Assembly (NCBI RefSeq): GCF_031127835.1
Contig: NZ_JARXHX010000005.1
Location: 1-64,000 of the forward strand
Source: Pelagicoccus sp. SDUM812002
GTDB lineage: Bacteria; Verrucomicrobiota; Verrucomicrobiia; Opitutales; Opitutaceae
Length of the DNA: 64,000 bases
Reading direction: 5' to 3'
The notes beneath the pieces were generated by a model. That model worked only from the letters and a program-made list of their open reading frames with translations, did not search any database and was not told where the DNA came from. The position numbers and the translations under genes were made by a program. Below, in pieces: positions 1 through 8,079 of this stretch. Positions within the stretch are counted from its first letter, which is position 1; each line of letters begins with the position of its first letter.

Positions 1-264
1 GGCGTCTCGCTTAAATTCAGATGTATAAGTTCTCATTGGGTTTCTAGTTTTATCCCAAGAGCCGACACACTGTCCAATTTATCGAGGCAGGTTCAGAGCG
101 TATGGGTTACACAATGGGATGTATTGCAAGGAAATCGTCGCGCAGTGGCGGGGCGTGAGCTGCAGCTGAGCGAACCCCCAGACCCTGAACACGCTGAGCT
201 CATGCAGCAGCTTGCTGAAACCTTGGCGGGGCAGGCACGTGATGTGTTAGTTAACTACTATTAA
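1..264 (+). CDS. C-terminal part of a PqiC-like (DUF330) ABC-transport auxiliary lipoprotein, cut by the window edge
   Basis: Frame 1 is open from the first base to TAA at 262-264 and gives 87 residues. The end of the protein, with a VWVTQWDVLQ stretch, a R-x-L-x-L-S-E-P segment and a final amphipathic helix (AELMQQLAETLAGQ), matches the usual C-terminus of PqiC/DUF330 proteins. In that family these are outer-membrane lipoproteins that work with MlaD/PqiB-type lipid-transport proteins. The lipobox and core domain lie outside the window, so the family call rests on the tail alone. It could be another small lipoprotein with a similar tail. Confidence 0.45.
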   Translation, partial: GVSLKFRCISSHWVSSFIPRADTLSNLSRQVQSVWVTQWDVLQGNRRAVAGRELQLSEPPDPEHAELMQQLAETLAGQARDVLVNYY

Positions 265-323
265 CTGGGTTTCGTTTTTTGAGGCGAGGATCAGGCCTGT
301 CTTTACCTCCTCTTTATTTGTTC

Positions 324-345
324 GGTAACATGAGGGTAACATGAG
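324..345 (+). repeat. 11-bp perfect tandem duplication in a 5' leader
   Basis: GGTAACATGAG occurs twice head to tail (324-334 and 335-345), about 20 bases before the GTG start of the alpha/beta hydrolase gene. It may be a replication-slippage duplication or paired regulator half-sites. Nothing else supports either reading. Confidence 0.6.
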
Positions 346-362
346 GGTGCTAAGGTGGGAGC

Positions 363-2138
363 GTGAAAGTGTTACCAATCTTTTTTAGATGCAGCCTATT
401 ATTAGCTGCAGTATCCATCGCCGCTCTCGCAGTTTCGATGCCTCCTGCTGGAGTATGGAAAGGGGAGCTCAAAGTCCCCGGTAGCTCACTCGCTATCCAC
501 GTTTCACTGGATCGAGCCGAGGAAGGTGTTTGGTCCGGTGCCATTGATATTCCGGCTCAGGGTTTGCGAGGGTTCGCTCTAGCTGAAGTTGAAGTAAGCG
601 GGTCTGCGGTCGGGTTTATCCTGCAAGGGATTCCGGGAACGCCCACGTTTGAAGGCGTATACGAAGAGGAAGAACAGTGCATCAGTGGAGATTTTTACCA
701 AGGAGGTCAGCAACTAAATTTCGAGCTGTATTTCCTAAAGGATGATAATGCTGCCGATACACACGTATCCGAGAAGGGAATACAGGGAGAAGGAGCAGTG
801 GGTGAGTGGTTCGGCGAGCTCGCAGTGGGGCCAAGCTCCTTGCGACTGGCTCTACATATCTTTCCCGATGGAGGAGATAGTTTTACTGGGACAATGGATA
901 GTCTGGATCAAGGCGCGAACGGATTGAAGATGGACTCGATCACTTTTGACGACGGCAAGCTCACCTATCGTATCGACAGGATCGGCGGATCCTTCGAGGG
1001 GATATTAAACGAAGATGGAAGCAGGCTCGAAGGGGTTTGGATGCAAGGAGGACAGGAGATGCCTTTGAGTTATCGTCGTATAGCGGAGCCTCTGGTTCAA
1101 AAACGCACCCAGGATTTGTCTGGACCGTTCCCTTACGAACAGCGGGCAGTGACGTTTCGCAACGAGCTGGACGGGCTTTCTTTCGCCGGCACTTTTGTCG
1201 TGCCAGAGGGAAGAGGCCCCTTTTCGACTGTCCTGTTTATCAGCGGATCGGGACCGCAGGACCGAGACGAGAGCTTAATGGGACATAAGCCGTTTGCGGT
1301 GATAGCCGATCGTTTGGCGAGACGTGGCGTCGCATCCTTGAGGTTTGACGATCGAGGAGTGGGCGGTTCGGAGGGAAGTGTGATGGATTCCGAAACGACC
1401 AGTTTCGCAAACGACGCGATCGCAGCGATACGTTTTTTGGAAAAGCAGGAGGAGGTCGATCTCGATGCCTTGGGCTTGATCGGACATAGCGAAGGCGGGT
1501 TAGTAGGCCCGATGGTCGCAGTTCAGGATGAGCAACTTGATTTCCTGGTGCTATTGGCGCCTCCGGGTGAACCTCTTGACGAGCTGATCCTGAGACAATC
1601 GGCTGACGGCCTGCGATTGAAAGGCGTGGATGAGACGCTGGTGCAGAGAATTGTTAGAGACACCAGGGGAGATATCGAATTGATCAAGGACTTAAGCTTG
1701 TCGCGCGACGATCTAGTCGCTGGTCTTCGAACGCGTAGCGAAGAAATCCGTGAGAACTATGATGAACGCGTTTTGGAAGAACTGGGCTTCACTGATGCGG
1801 CTTTCGAAAACTCTCTAAAATCCGTATCCACAAAGTGGTTTCGCTCTCTCATGCAGATCGACCCGAGCGAATATCTGGACCGGGTCACTATCCCGACTCT
1901 TGCCCTCTTCGGTGAGAGGGACGTTCAGGTGGCCGCTGGCGTGAATGCAGACATTCTACGCGCGTCATTCGAAAAGGCGGGCAACAGGGCCGCCATGGTT
2001 CACGTATTACCGAGATTGAACCATCTTTTCCAGAATTGTGATACCGGGTCTATCGAGGAGTATGGGCGGATCGAGGAAACCTTCGATGAAGCCACATTGC
2101 AGTTAATTGGCGACTGGATCTTGAATCGGGGTATGTGA
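363..2138 (+). CDS. secreted alpha/beta hydrolase (S33-like) with duplicated N-terminal domain
   Basis: The 591-residue protein starts at GTG 363, just after an AGGTGGGAG ribosome site, and begins with a signal peptide of about 27 residues. Residues about 28-125 and 145-240 are two copies of one beta-rich module; both contain a G-x-W-x-G-E-L start and a QGGQ near the end. The hydrolase domain follows: an oxyanion region ISGSGPQDRDE, nucleophile Ser376 in GHSEGG, probable acid Asp520 in FGERD, and His554 in LNHLF. This layout matches secreted or periplasmic esterases and peptidase-like hydrolases that carry the duplicated module. The substrate cannot be told. The gene stands alone and is followed by a terminator-like hairpin. 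Confidence 0.85.
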   Translation: MKVLPIFFRCSLLLAAVSIAALAVSMPPAGVWKGELKVPGSSLAIHVSLDRAEEGVWSGAIDIPAQGLRGFALAEVEVSGSAVGFILQGIPGTPTFEGVYEEEEQCISGDFYQGGQQLNFELYFLKDDNAADTHVSEKGIQGEGAVGEWFGELAVGPSSLRLALHIFPDGGDSFTGTMDSLDQGANGLKMDSITFDDGKLTYRIDRIGGSFEGILNEDGSRLEGVWMQGGQEMPLSYRRIAEPLVQKRTQDLSGPFPYEQRAVTFRNELDGLSFAGTFVVPEGRGPFSTVLFISGSGPQDRDESLMGHKPFAVIADRLARRGVASLRFDDRGVGGSEGSVMDSETTSFANDAIAAIRFLEKQEEVDLDALGLIGHSEGGLVGPMVAVQDEQLDFLVLLAPPGEPLDELILRQSADGLRLKGVDETLVQRIVRDTRGDIELIKDLSLSRDDLVAGLRTRSEEIRENYDERVLEELGFTDAAFENSLKSVSTKWFRSLMQIDPSEYLDRVTIPTLALFGERDVQVAAGVNADILRASFEKAGNRAAMVHVLPRLNHLFQNCDTGSIEEYGRIEETFDEATLQLIGDWILNRGM

Positions 2139-2155
2139 GATTGAAGCCTATTTAG

Positions 2156-2176
2156 AAAGTCCGTTCGGGCTTTTTT
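2156..2176 (+). terminator. rho-independent terminator after the hydrolase gene
   Basis: A stem of AAAGTCC and GGGCTTT (one G-U pair) closes a GTTC loop and runs into six T residues. It lies 18 bases after the hydrolase stop codon. Confidence 0.7.
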
Positions 2177-2517
2177 CTCAAAAAGGAGAGCGCCTCCAGC
2201 TCAAGTCGGCGAGCCCCCGCCTGCTGTCGTTGTGAAGCGAATACAGATTTCCTGAAGCTAGCGGGTATGCTCGAATGATGGCCGCAGTCGAACCCGTTGG
2301 AACCATTCTCGTCTTTGCGAGCTTTATGACGAAAGGATTGGAAGCGGGCGAAAGGGTTTAGGTTGTGCTTGGGTATGCCGCTAATAGTTTCTAATGCGCT
2401 ATAGCGCAGCACCTTATTAATGCGGTTCTAGGGTAAAGACCAGGGGCTTTTCTGACGATGGAAATCTAGGGTCGCTCAGAGCATTACTCAGAGCGCTCGA
2501 ACCCTGTTATTTGATTT
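2177..2517. other. non-coding stretch with no convincing gene
   Basis: About 340 bases between the terminator and the HDOD regulator. A minus-strand frame of 86 codons is open here (2152-2412), but it has no recognisable domain, no ribosome site and runs back through the terminator. The promoter of the HDOD gene is expected in the last 100 bases; I see no clear -35/-10 pair. Confidence 0.5.
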
Positions 2518-4224
2518 ATGGCAAACGTCCTATTAGTAGACCCTGACGAAGTGGCCCGTATGGCCATGGGCGGAATCGTCGCTCGAGGTGGTAATCGCTT
2601 CGCGGCAGTCGACTCCGTGGCGGCAGCGTGGAAATTTATCCGACGGAATGTCAAAGTAGATATCGTTTTCATAGAGCTTAAGCTCAAGGGTGAGAACGGC
2701 TTAGCTTTGGTGCAGGATTTGAAGGCGGATTGTTTGTTACGGACCATTCCGTTGGTCGTCTACACCGCGCACCCGGATCGCGACAGCGTTAAGAAGGTGT
2801 TGGAATTGCGAGTGCAGAACTTTTTGGTGAAGCCTTATCGGGAAGAGTTGGTTTTTGCGGAAATCTCTAAGGCTCGTTCGGAGCCTTGGCTCGAACACTA
2901 CTTCGAGGCGGGTAATCCAGAGTGGGAACCAGAGCGGCTCAATGCCATGCTGGAGAAGCTCAGCGGCGCTTTGAACGAAGGGCAGGATTCGCTCGCCAAG
3001 CGGAAAGCAGTCGAGGGAAAGGCTCAGAAGCCGATCGTAGATTGGTTGAAGAAACTTTCGGCGGTTGCAGACAAAACGGGGGCGGAAGGGGTCGTCTATT
3101 GCCTAGACGACCTTGCTCTCCGAGCCTCGGCAGGTAAATGGCCCACGGGTGACGAGAACAACGACCCCCTCGGATTGGCTTCGCGCTTGATCGAAGCTTA
3201 TCTTAACCCGGACACTGTGCCGGAGGATTTCATGAGCGAGGAGGAGATGAAGTCTGACGAGGAGGCTCGTGAACGAGGTTATTGGGAAACCGCGTTTGTT
3301 GAGGAGCGTTGTCCCCTGATCGGTATCGATCAGATCAAGCGGGAGTTCGACAAGATCACTTCCTGCCCGATCGTGGAATCTATCGCGGCGTCATTCCAGA
3401 TGGCGGCCAACGGTCGTCCGACATCGCTCGCCCCATTGCTTGACTTGGTCCACCGGGATCCGAGTTTGAGCGCGGAAATTTTTATAGCGGCAAATCGATT
3501 GAAAAAGGATAAAGAAGACAAGACCTTCGCGATCGAGAGCACGCGCATGGCAGTTGGCCTTCTAGGGGAAATGAGGCTGGCGAGCCTTGGTTTGAATTTC
3601 GAAACGGTGGCGGAGCGTTTCTTCGAGTCCGGTCCGCACATGGACTGGCCCGCCTTCCGCATGTTCCAAGTAGCAACGGGCCGCATGGCAGAGTTCGTTT
3701 GCGAGTATTTAGAGATGCCAAACTTGGCCCCTATTGCTTACACGGCGGGGTTAATGCAGGACTTGGGCAAGATGTTGCTTACCCGATTGCACCCCTTTGC
3801 CTTGCCGGTGATCAAGGACCATGCGGCGCAGACGGGCGTGGCTTTGGCGTCAGCCGAGCGTTTGTTTCTTGGCTGCACGACACACGATATTGCTCTGGCA
3901 TATGCGGAAAAACAAGGGCTACCCTCGCGTTTCCAGTCGGTGTTTCGCTGGGTTAACAATCCCGAGGCGGCTTTGAAAGATGAAGATCTGGTGGCAGCTG
4001 TCTCGCTGGCCCGTGAACTCTGCCGCCGCAAGCGTGTGGGTTGCAATGGCGATACTACCTTCGACGAGACGGAGTCCCTAGAGTCGACTCCTGAATGGAA
4101 AGTACTCAGCAAGCGTGTCTACTTGAACTTCGACATGAGCAAGTTCGAGCGGATGGCATACGCGGAGTGCCTCGCCTTGAAGCGCGAGCTGGCGGGAAAA
4201 CTCCCGAAGCGCAGCGTCGCTTAG
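2518..4224 (+). CDS. HDOD-domain regulator with a receiver-like N-terminus lacking the phosphoacceptor Asp
   Basis: The 568-residue cytoplasmic protein has a receiver fold at residues 1-120: acidic Asp8 and Asp10, Thr83, and Lys105-Pro106. The strand that normally ends in the phosphoacceptor aspartate reads DIVFIELKL, so Glu53 sits at that place, which can mimic permanent phosphorylation. Residues about 275-500 match the HDOD fold (signalling relatives of HD phosphohydrolases). Its HD-like motif is GLMQDLGK, with Gln414 in place of His, so hydrolase activity is unlikely. A second HDOD protein with an altered receiver lies at 8080-9864. The target process is unknown; HDOD proteins often act in motility, cell-cycle or second-messenger signalling. 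Confidence 0.8.
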   Translation: MANVLLVDPDEVARMAMGGIVARGGNRFAAVDSVAAAWKFIRRNVKVDIVFIELKLKGENGLALVQDLKADCLLRTIPLVVYTAHPDRDSVKKVLELRVQNFLVKPYREELVFAEISKARSEPWLEHYFEAGNPEWEPERLNAMLEKLSGALNEGQDSLAKRKAVEGKAQKPIVDWLKKLSAVADKTGAEGVVYCLDDLALRASAGKWPTGDENNDPLGLASRLIEAYLNPDTVPEDFMSEEEMKSDEEARERGYWETAFVEERCPLIGIDQIKREFDKITSCPIVESIAASFQMAANGRPTSLAPLLDLVHRDPSLSAEIFIAANRLKKDKEDKTFAIESTRMAVGLLGEMRLASLGLNFETVAERFFESGPHMDWPAFRMFQVATGRMAEFVCEYLEMPNLAPIAYTAGLMQDLGKMLLTRLHPFALPVIKDHAAQTGVALASAERLFLGCTTHDIALAYAEKQGLPSRFQSVFRWVNNPEAALKDEDLVAAVSLARELCRRKRVGCNGDTTFDETESLESTPEWKVLSKRVYLNFDMSKFERMAYAECLALKRELAGKLPKRSVA

Positions 4225-4280
4225 TTCTCTACGGAATATTAGAATTGGACCTGCGAGTTGTGCTTAGGCACGGTTGTGCC

Positions 4281-5678
4281 GTGAAAAGGTGTATCGTTAT
4301 CTTAGCCGCTGCCTGTTTAGCGAACTTTGCATTTTCGTCAGATGGGGACCGCAGAGTGCTCTTTCTTTCGGGCGAGTCCAGCCATGGTTGGAACGAGCAT
4401 GAGTTCCCAGCTGGATGCGAAGTCCTCTCAGATGCCTTGAACGCAAGTGGACTGGGAGTGAAGGCGGCGCTTTATCGTGGTTGGCCGGAGTGGGAAGGAG
4501 CTTTTGATCGGGTCGACGCGGTGGTGATCTATTGTGATGGTGGATCTGGCCATATCGCAGAGGGACGGGTTGCTGAGTTGGAGGCTCTTTACGCGAGCGG
4601 AGTTGGTTTTGCTTTCTTGCACTATGCGCTTGAGCCAGATTCGGAGGGTTTAGCAGCTTTCATGAGTGAAGCGATCGGGGGTTATTTCGATGTGGGTTGG
4701 TCGGTCAATCCGGTTTGGGAGCTTAAGGATTCGCAGCTGGCGCGAGGCAAGCTCACCTCTGGAGTGTCGCGCCTGGAGATTAAAGACGAGTGGTATTACC
4801 ATATGCGTTTTCGCGAAGATGGCGGGTTCGAGCCAATCTTGTCAGGATTGCCGCCATTGGGTTCCTTGGGAGAGAATGGGTCGCGCTCAGGAAATGCGTC
4901 GGTGCGGTCTGCCCTCGAAGCAGGCGAGTTCCAGCATCTCGCTTGGAGTCGCGTCGGCGAGGACGGTCAGCGTGGCTTTGGTTTTACAGGTGGTCACTTT
5001 CATCAAAATTGGAACGATGATGACTTTCGAAAGCTCGTCCTAAACGGGATTGCTTGGACTGCGGGAGTGCAGCTACCTGAGTCAGGCTTTGTATCCGATT
5101 TCCCGAACATCGTTACTTACAAGACGATAGATGAGGCTATAGCGCGTGACGAGTTGAACGATGTGAAAGTACATCTTGCGAACGATCCCCAGCTTCTGAA
5201 TACGCCTGGTCGAGGAAATATGACACCACTACAGCAAGCTGTGACGCGTAAGAAGAGCGAAATCGCTTTGTATCTTTTGGGTCGAGGATCGGATCCAAAC
5301 GTGAGGACAGGCAGTGGTCAGACCACTGCTCATCTGGCGGTGGCTCGGGGGATGCCGGAGCTTTGCCGGGCCCTCGCGGTAGCGGGTGTCGAACTCGGAG
5401 CTCGGGACAAGCAGGGCTGGACGGCGTTGCATCTCGCGGCCGCGAAGAATCAAGCGGCGAGCGTGAAGGTCTTGCTTGAGATGGGCGCGGATGTGAATGC
5501 GTTGAGCGACGCGGGAGGAACACCGCTTCACGAAGCCGCTGCTAGCGCGAGCGGGGATGTGGTGAGGCTTTTGCTAGATGCGGGTGTAGATGTGAGCGTG
5601 GTTTCGTCACACGGAGTCACTGCTCTAGATCTTGCAATTGAGTATGGCAACGAGGCTGCAGTTAAGCTGCTACGGTGA
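4281..5678 (+). CDS. secreted ThuA-like domain fused to ankyrin repeats
   Basis: I start this at GTG 4281, giving 465 residues, because a signal peptide (KRCIVILAAACLANFAFS) begins there. An earlier ATG at 4095 would overlap the HDOD gene and bury that peptide. Residues about 22-270 form a ThuA-type flavodoxin/glutamine-amidotransferase-like domain with the family marks VLFLSGESSHGWNEHEF, FLHYALE and TGGHFHQNW. ThuA proteins are linked to trehalose and other sugar use, but their chemistry is not settled. Residues about 290-465 carry five ankyrin repeats (for example GWTALHLAAAKN and GGTPLHEAAA). The fusion suggests a protein-bound or substrate-bound periplasmic ThuA. The gene converges on the fucosidase gene. 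Confidence 0.8.
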   Translation: MKRCIVILAAACLANFAFSSDGDRRVLFLSGESSHGWNEHEFPAGCEVLSDALNASGLGVKAALYRGWPEWEGAFDRVDAVVIYCDGGSGHIAEGRVAELEALYASGVGFAFLHYALEPDSEGLAAFMSEAIGGYFDVGWSVNPVWELKDSQLARGKLTSGVSRLEIKDEWYYHMRFREDGGFEPILSGLPPLGSLGENGSRSGNASVRSALEAGEFQHLAWSRVGEDGQRGFGFTGGHFHQNWNDDDFRKLVLNGIAWTAGVQLPESGFVSDFPNIVTYKTIDEAIARDELNDVKVHLANDPQLLNTPGRGNMTPLQQAVTRKKSEIALYLLGRGSDPNVRTGSGQTTAHLAVARGMPELCRALAVAGVELGARDKQGWTALHLAAAKNQAASVKVLLEMGADVNALSDAGGTPLHEAAASASGDVVRLLLDAGVDVSVVSSHGVTALDLAIEYGNEAAVKLLR

Positions 5679-5698
5679 CTGTCGGTAGCCTCGTTCTG

Positions 5699-8014
5699 CT
5701 AAAAAGAGTCTAAATCCAGCTTTTGAATGGTGCTGGGATTGCCGCTGAGCGTAATCTGCTTGCCGTGGTAGGAGACTGTAGTGGCGCTGGGACTATTCGG
5801 GCCGAATGCGATGGTTGCCTGTGTTAATTCGCCTTTGTTCCACTCGATGGATATGGTGAAGTCGCCCCGGGCTCGGAGCCCCTCGATCGATCCGGTCGGC
5901 CACGCTGCTGGTAGAGCAGGGAGAAGCTTAATTACGTCGTTGTGACTATGCAGGAGCATTTCGGCGATGGCCGCGGTAGAGCCGAAATTGCCGTCGATCT
6001 GGAAGGGCGGATGGTTGTCCCAGAGGTTACCGAGGGTGGACTTTCGGAGAATGGCGATGAGGTTTCCGTACGCTTCTTCTGCCTTGGATAGGCGGGCAAA
6101 CATGCCAATGGTCCATGCGCGGCTCCACCCGGTCGCAGCCCCGCCTTGGGCGAGGCGCTCTTCGATGACTTTCTCGACGGCGCTTCGCATAGTGGCATCT
6201 CCGTCGAGGTCGATTTGGTTGCCGGGGTAGGCTCCGAGGACCTGCGAGATGTGGCGATGGCCGGGCTCATTTTCCGCGAATTGTAGACGCCATTCCATGA
6301 GTCTTCCGTCGTTGGCGATTTTTGGATGATATACCTGCGGTAGTTTTTGGGAAATGGACTGAACGAGCGGCTCGTCTTCCTTGCCGAGAGCCTTGGCAGC
6401 TTCGAGGTAGTCGTTGAAGACTTGCAGTACCATGAATTGGTCGAAGCTATTTCCCGAGGAAAAGGCCGCGCTGTGTTCTTCCCCATTCTCGTCGGCGTAG
6501 AGAAACGAATTTTCGGGCGAGCACGCGGGGCGAGCAACGAGTCCATCACCGCTAGGGTTTTCGATAAGCCAAGAATCTACGAACTGGACGGAACCGGTAA
6601 GGATATCCCAGTTGTCAGAGAGGATGGATACGTCTTTGGAAAAGCGGTAGTGCTCGAGGATGTGCAGTGTCATCCATTGTCCACCAAAGAAGGAGCCGCC
6701 CCAGTGAGCGCGGCTGGACATCATGCGCGCGTTTCCCCAGAGATCGGAAGCGTGGCCCATACACCAGCCTTGCATACCGAGGCGGCGAGCCATTTCCTTG
6801 CCTTTGGGTTGGTAGTAACGAATGAGGTCTATGAAAGGCGTGTGCAGCTCGGAGAGGTTGGTGGTCTCTGCGAGCCAGTAGTTCATTTGAAGGTTGATGT
6901 TGAGGTGGAAGTCGCTGCTCCAAGGGGCCCATTCGTGCGGATTCCAAATGCCTTGGAGATTGGCTGGAAGGGTGCCAGGACGAGAGGAGGCGATGAGCAG
7001 GTAGCGACCGAACTGGAAGTAGTCTTCGATGAGGTCGGGGTCATGCGTCGCTCCGGCTTGTAGTCGTTCTATTCTCTGTGGGGTTGGCAGTTGGCGAGTG
7101 GATGAGTCCGTAGTTCCGAGTTCGATACGTGTGCGTTCGAAGTAACTTTGGTGATCGGCTACGGCAGCTTGTTGGATGCTTTCGCTAGTTCGGTCCTGAA
7201 GGCGGTCGAGTGTAGCGATCGCGTTGTCTTGCCATCCCGGAGGTAGGAGTCGACTGCTGTTGGAGTAGTCGAAATTCGTGGTTGCGGAGACGAGGAGGGT
7301 GATGGTGTTTTGTTTTTTGATTTCGAGGCGATCGCGTTCTATGTCGGCTTCGCCGATTGCTCGGACCCGTCCCTGGTATTTCAATACATCTGGACGGTCT
7401 CCGGAACCTTGTCCGTTTTTGACTAGGTCTCCTCTTTCTGCTTCGGCCCCGTCGAGAGTGACGTCGAAGTCGATGGGACGAGAAGATTGTATCTGGATCG
7501 CAATGACATCGTCGGGGGAACTGGCCCAAGTTTCTTGGATTATTTGGGTGCCGTCTTGGAGGTAGTGCTCAGAGCGGGCGATCCCAGTCGAGAGATCGAG
7601 ACTGCGGGCGGTACGGGCGAGGGGGCTTAGTTCTCTATAGTTGATGGTGAGCCACCCGAGGTACTGGTAGCTGTTTGGGTCGACGCTCGCTTGGAGGTGT
7701 CTTTCGAAATGTTGGTCTGCCTCCTTGTAGCGACCATCGGCTTCCAGCCGGCGGATGGTCTCGAGGTGCTCGAAACTGTCCTCCGGTGTCACAAGATCGT
7801 CGCCGCGCGTCCAGATGGTTTCTTCGTTGAGTAAGATCTTTTCGTTGGGGAACTCCCCGAAAGGCATGGCTCCGAGGCGTCCGTTGCCGACGGGGTAAGC
7901 GTCGGTCCAGTCTACGGCTGCTTTGTTGTCATGAATGAGATTCGTTGCATCTGCGAAATAGCTACAAACCAAGCTTAGGACTAAGGCGACTCGGAGGAAA
8001 GGGAACGTTCGCAT
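5699..8014 (-). CDS. GH95 alpha-L-fucosidase (secreted)
   Basis: The protein has 771 residues counted from ATG 8014; a TTG five codons upstream is less likely. After a signal peptide comes the typical GH95 opening ([24 protein letters not shown]). Catalytic-site marks are present: Asn372 and Asn374 in [10 protein letters not shown], Glu501 in SPEN (the general acid in studied members) and Asp674 in IDGNFG. Length is near the family norm of about 780. GH95 enzymes release L-fucose from alpha-1,2 and other linkages; some act on L-galactosides, so exact specificity is open. It lies 65 bases after the membrane HDOD gene on the same strand, so the two may share a transcript. Confidence 0.92.
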   Translation of the reverse strand: MRTFPFLRVALVLSLVCSYFADATNLIHDNKAAVDWTDAYPVGNGRLGAMPFGEFPNEKILLNEETIWTRGDDLVTPEDSFEHLETIRRLEADGRYKEADQHFERHLQASVDPNSYQYLGWLTINYRELSPLARTARSLDLSTGIARSEHYLQDGTQIIQETWASSPDDVIAIQIQSSRPIDFDVTLDGAEAERGDLVKNGQGSGDRPDVLKYQGRVRAIGEADIERDRLEIKKQNTITLLVSATTNFDYSNSSRLLPPGWQDNAIATLDRLQDRTSESIQQAAVADHQSYFERTRIELGTTDSSTRQLPTPQRIERLQAGATHDPDLIEDYFQFGRYLLIASSRPGTLPANLQGIWNPHEWAPWSSDFHLNINLQMNYWLAETTNLSELHTPFIDLIRYYQPKGKEMARRLGMQGWCMGHASDLWGNARMMSSRAHWGGSFFGGQWMTLHILEHYRFSKDVSILSDNWDILTGSVQFVDSWLIENPSGDGLVARPACSPENSFLYADENGEEHSAAFSSGNSFDQFMVLQVFNDYLEAAKALGKEDEPLVQSISQKLPQVYHPKIANDGRLMEWRLQFAENEPGHRHISQVLGAYPGNQIDLDGDATMRSAVEKVIEERLAQGGAATGWSRAWTIGMFARLSKAEEAYGNLIAILRKSTLGNLWDNHPPFQIDGNFGSTAAIAEMLLHSHNDVIKLLPALPAAWPTGSIEGLRARGDFTISIEWNKGELTQATIAFGPNSPSATTVSYHGKQITLSGNPSTIQKLDLDSF

Positions 8015-8079
8015 CGATCCATTCCACAAAGAAATTCAACTTTTGCAAGGTCTCGGATAGGAGCGACTTCCGCTATGTG

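Noticed and set aside
2152-2412. 86-codon minus-strand open frame after the hydrolase gene
   Set aside because: No ribosome site, no known motif, and its 3' end runs through a convincing plus-strand terminator.
4095-4280. Longer N-terminus for the ThuA-ankyrin protein
   Set aside because: It overlaps the HDOD gene by 130 bases and would bury the signal peptide that starts at GTG 4281.
6347-7063. 238-codon plus-strand frame inside the GH95 gene
   Set aside because: It is the opposite strand of a complete fucosidase with all catalytic residues; long antisense frames are common at this base composition.
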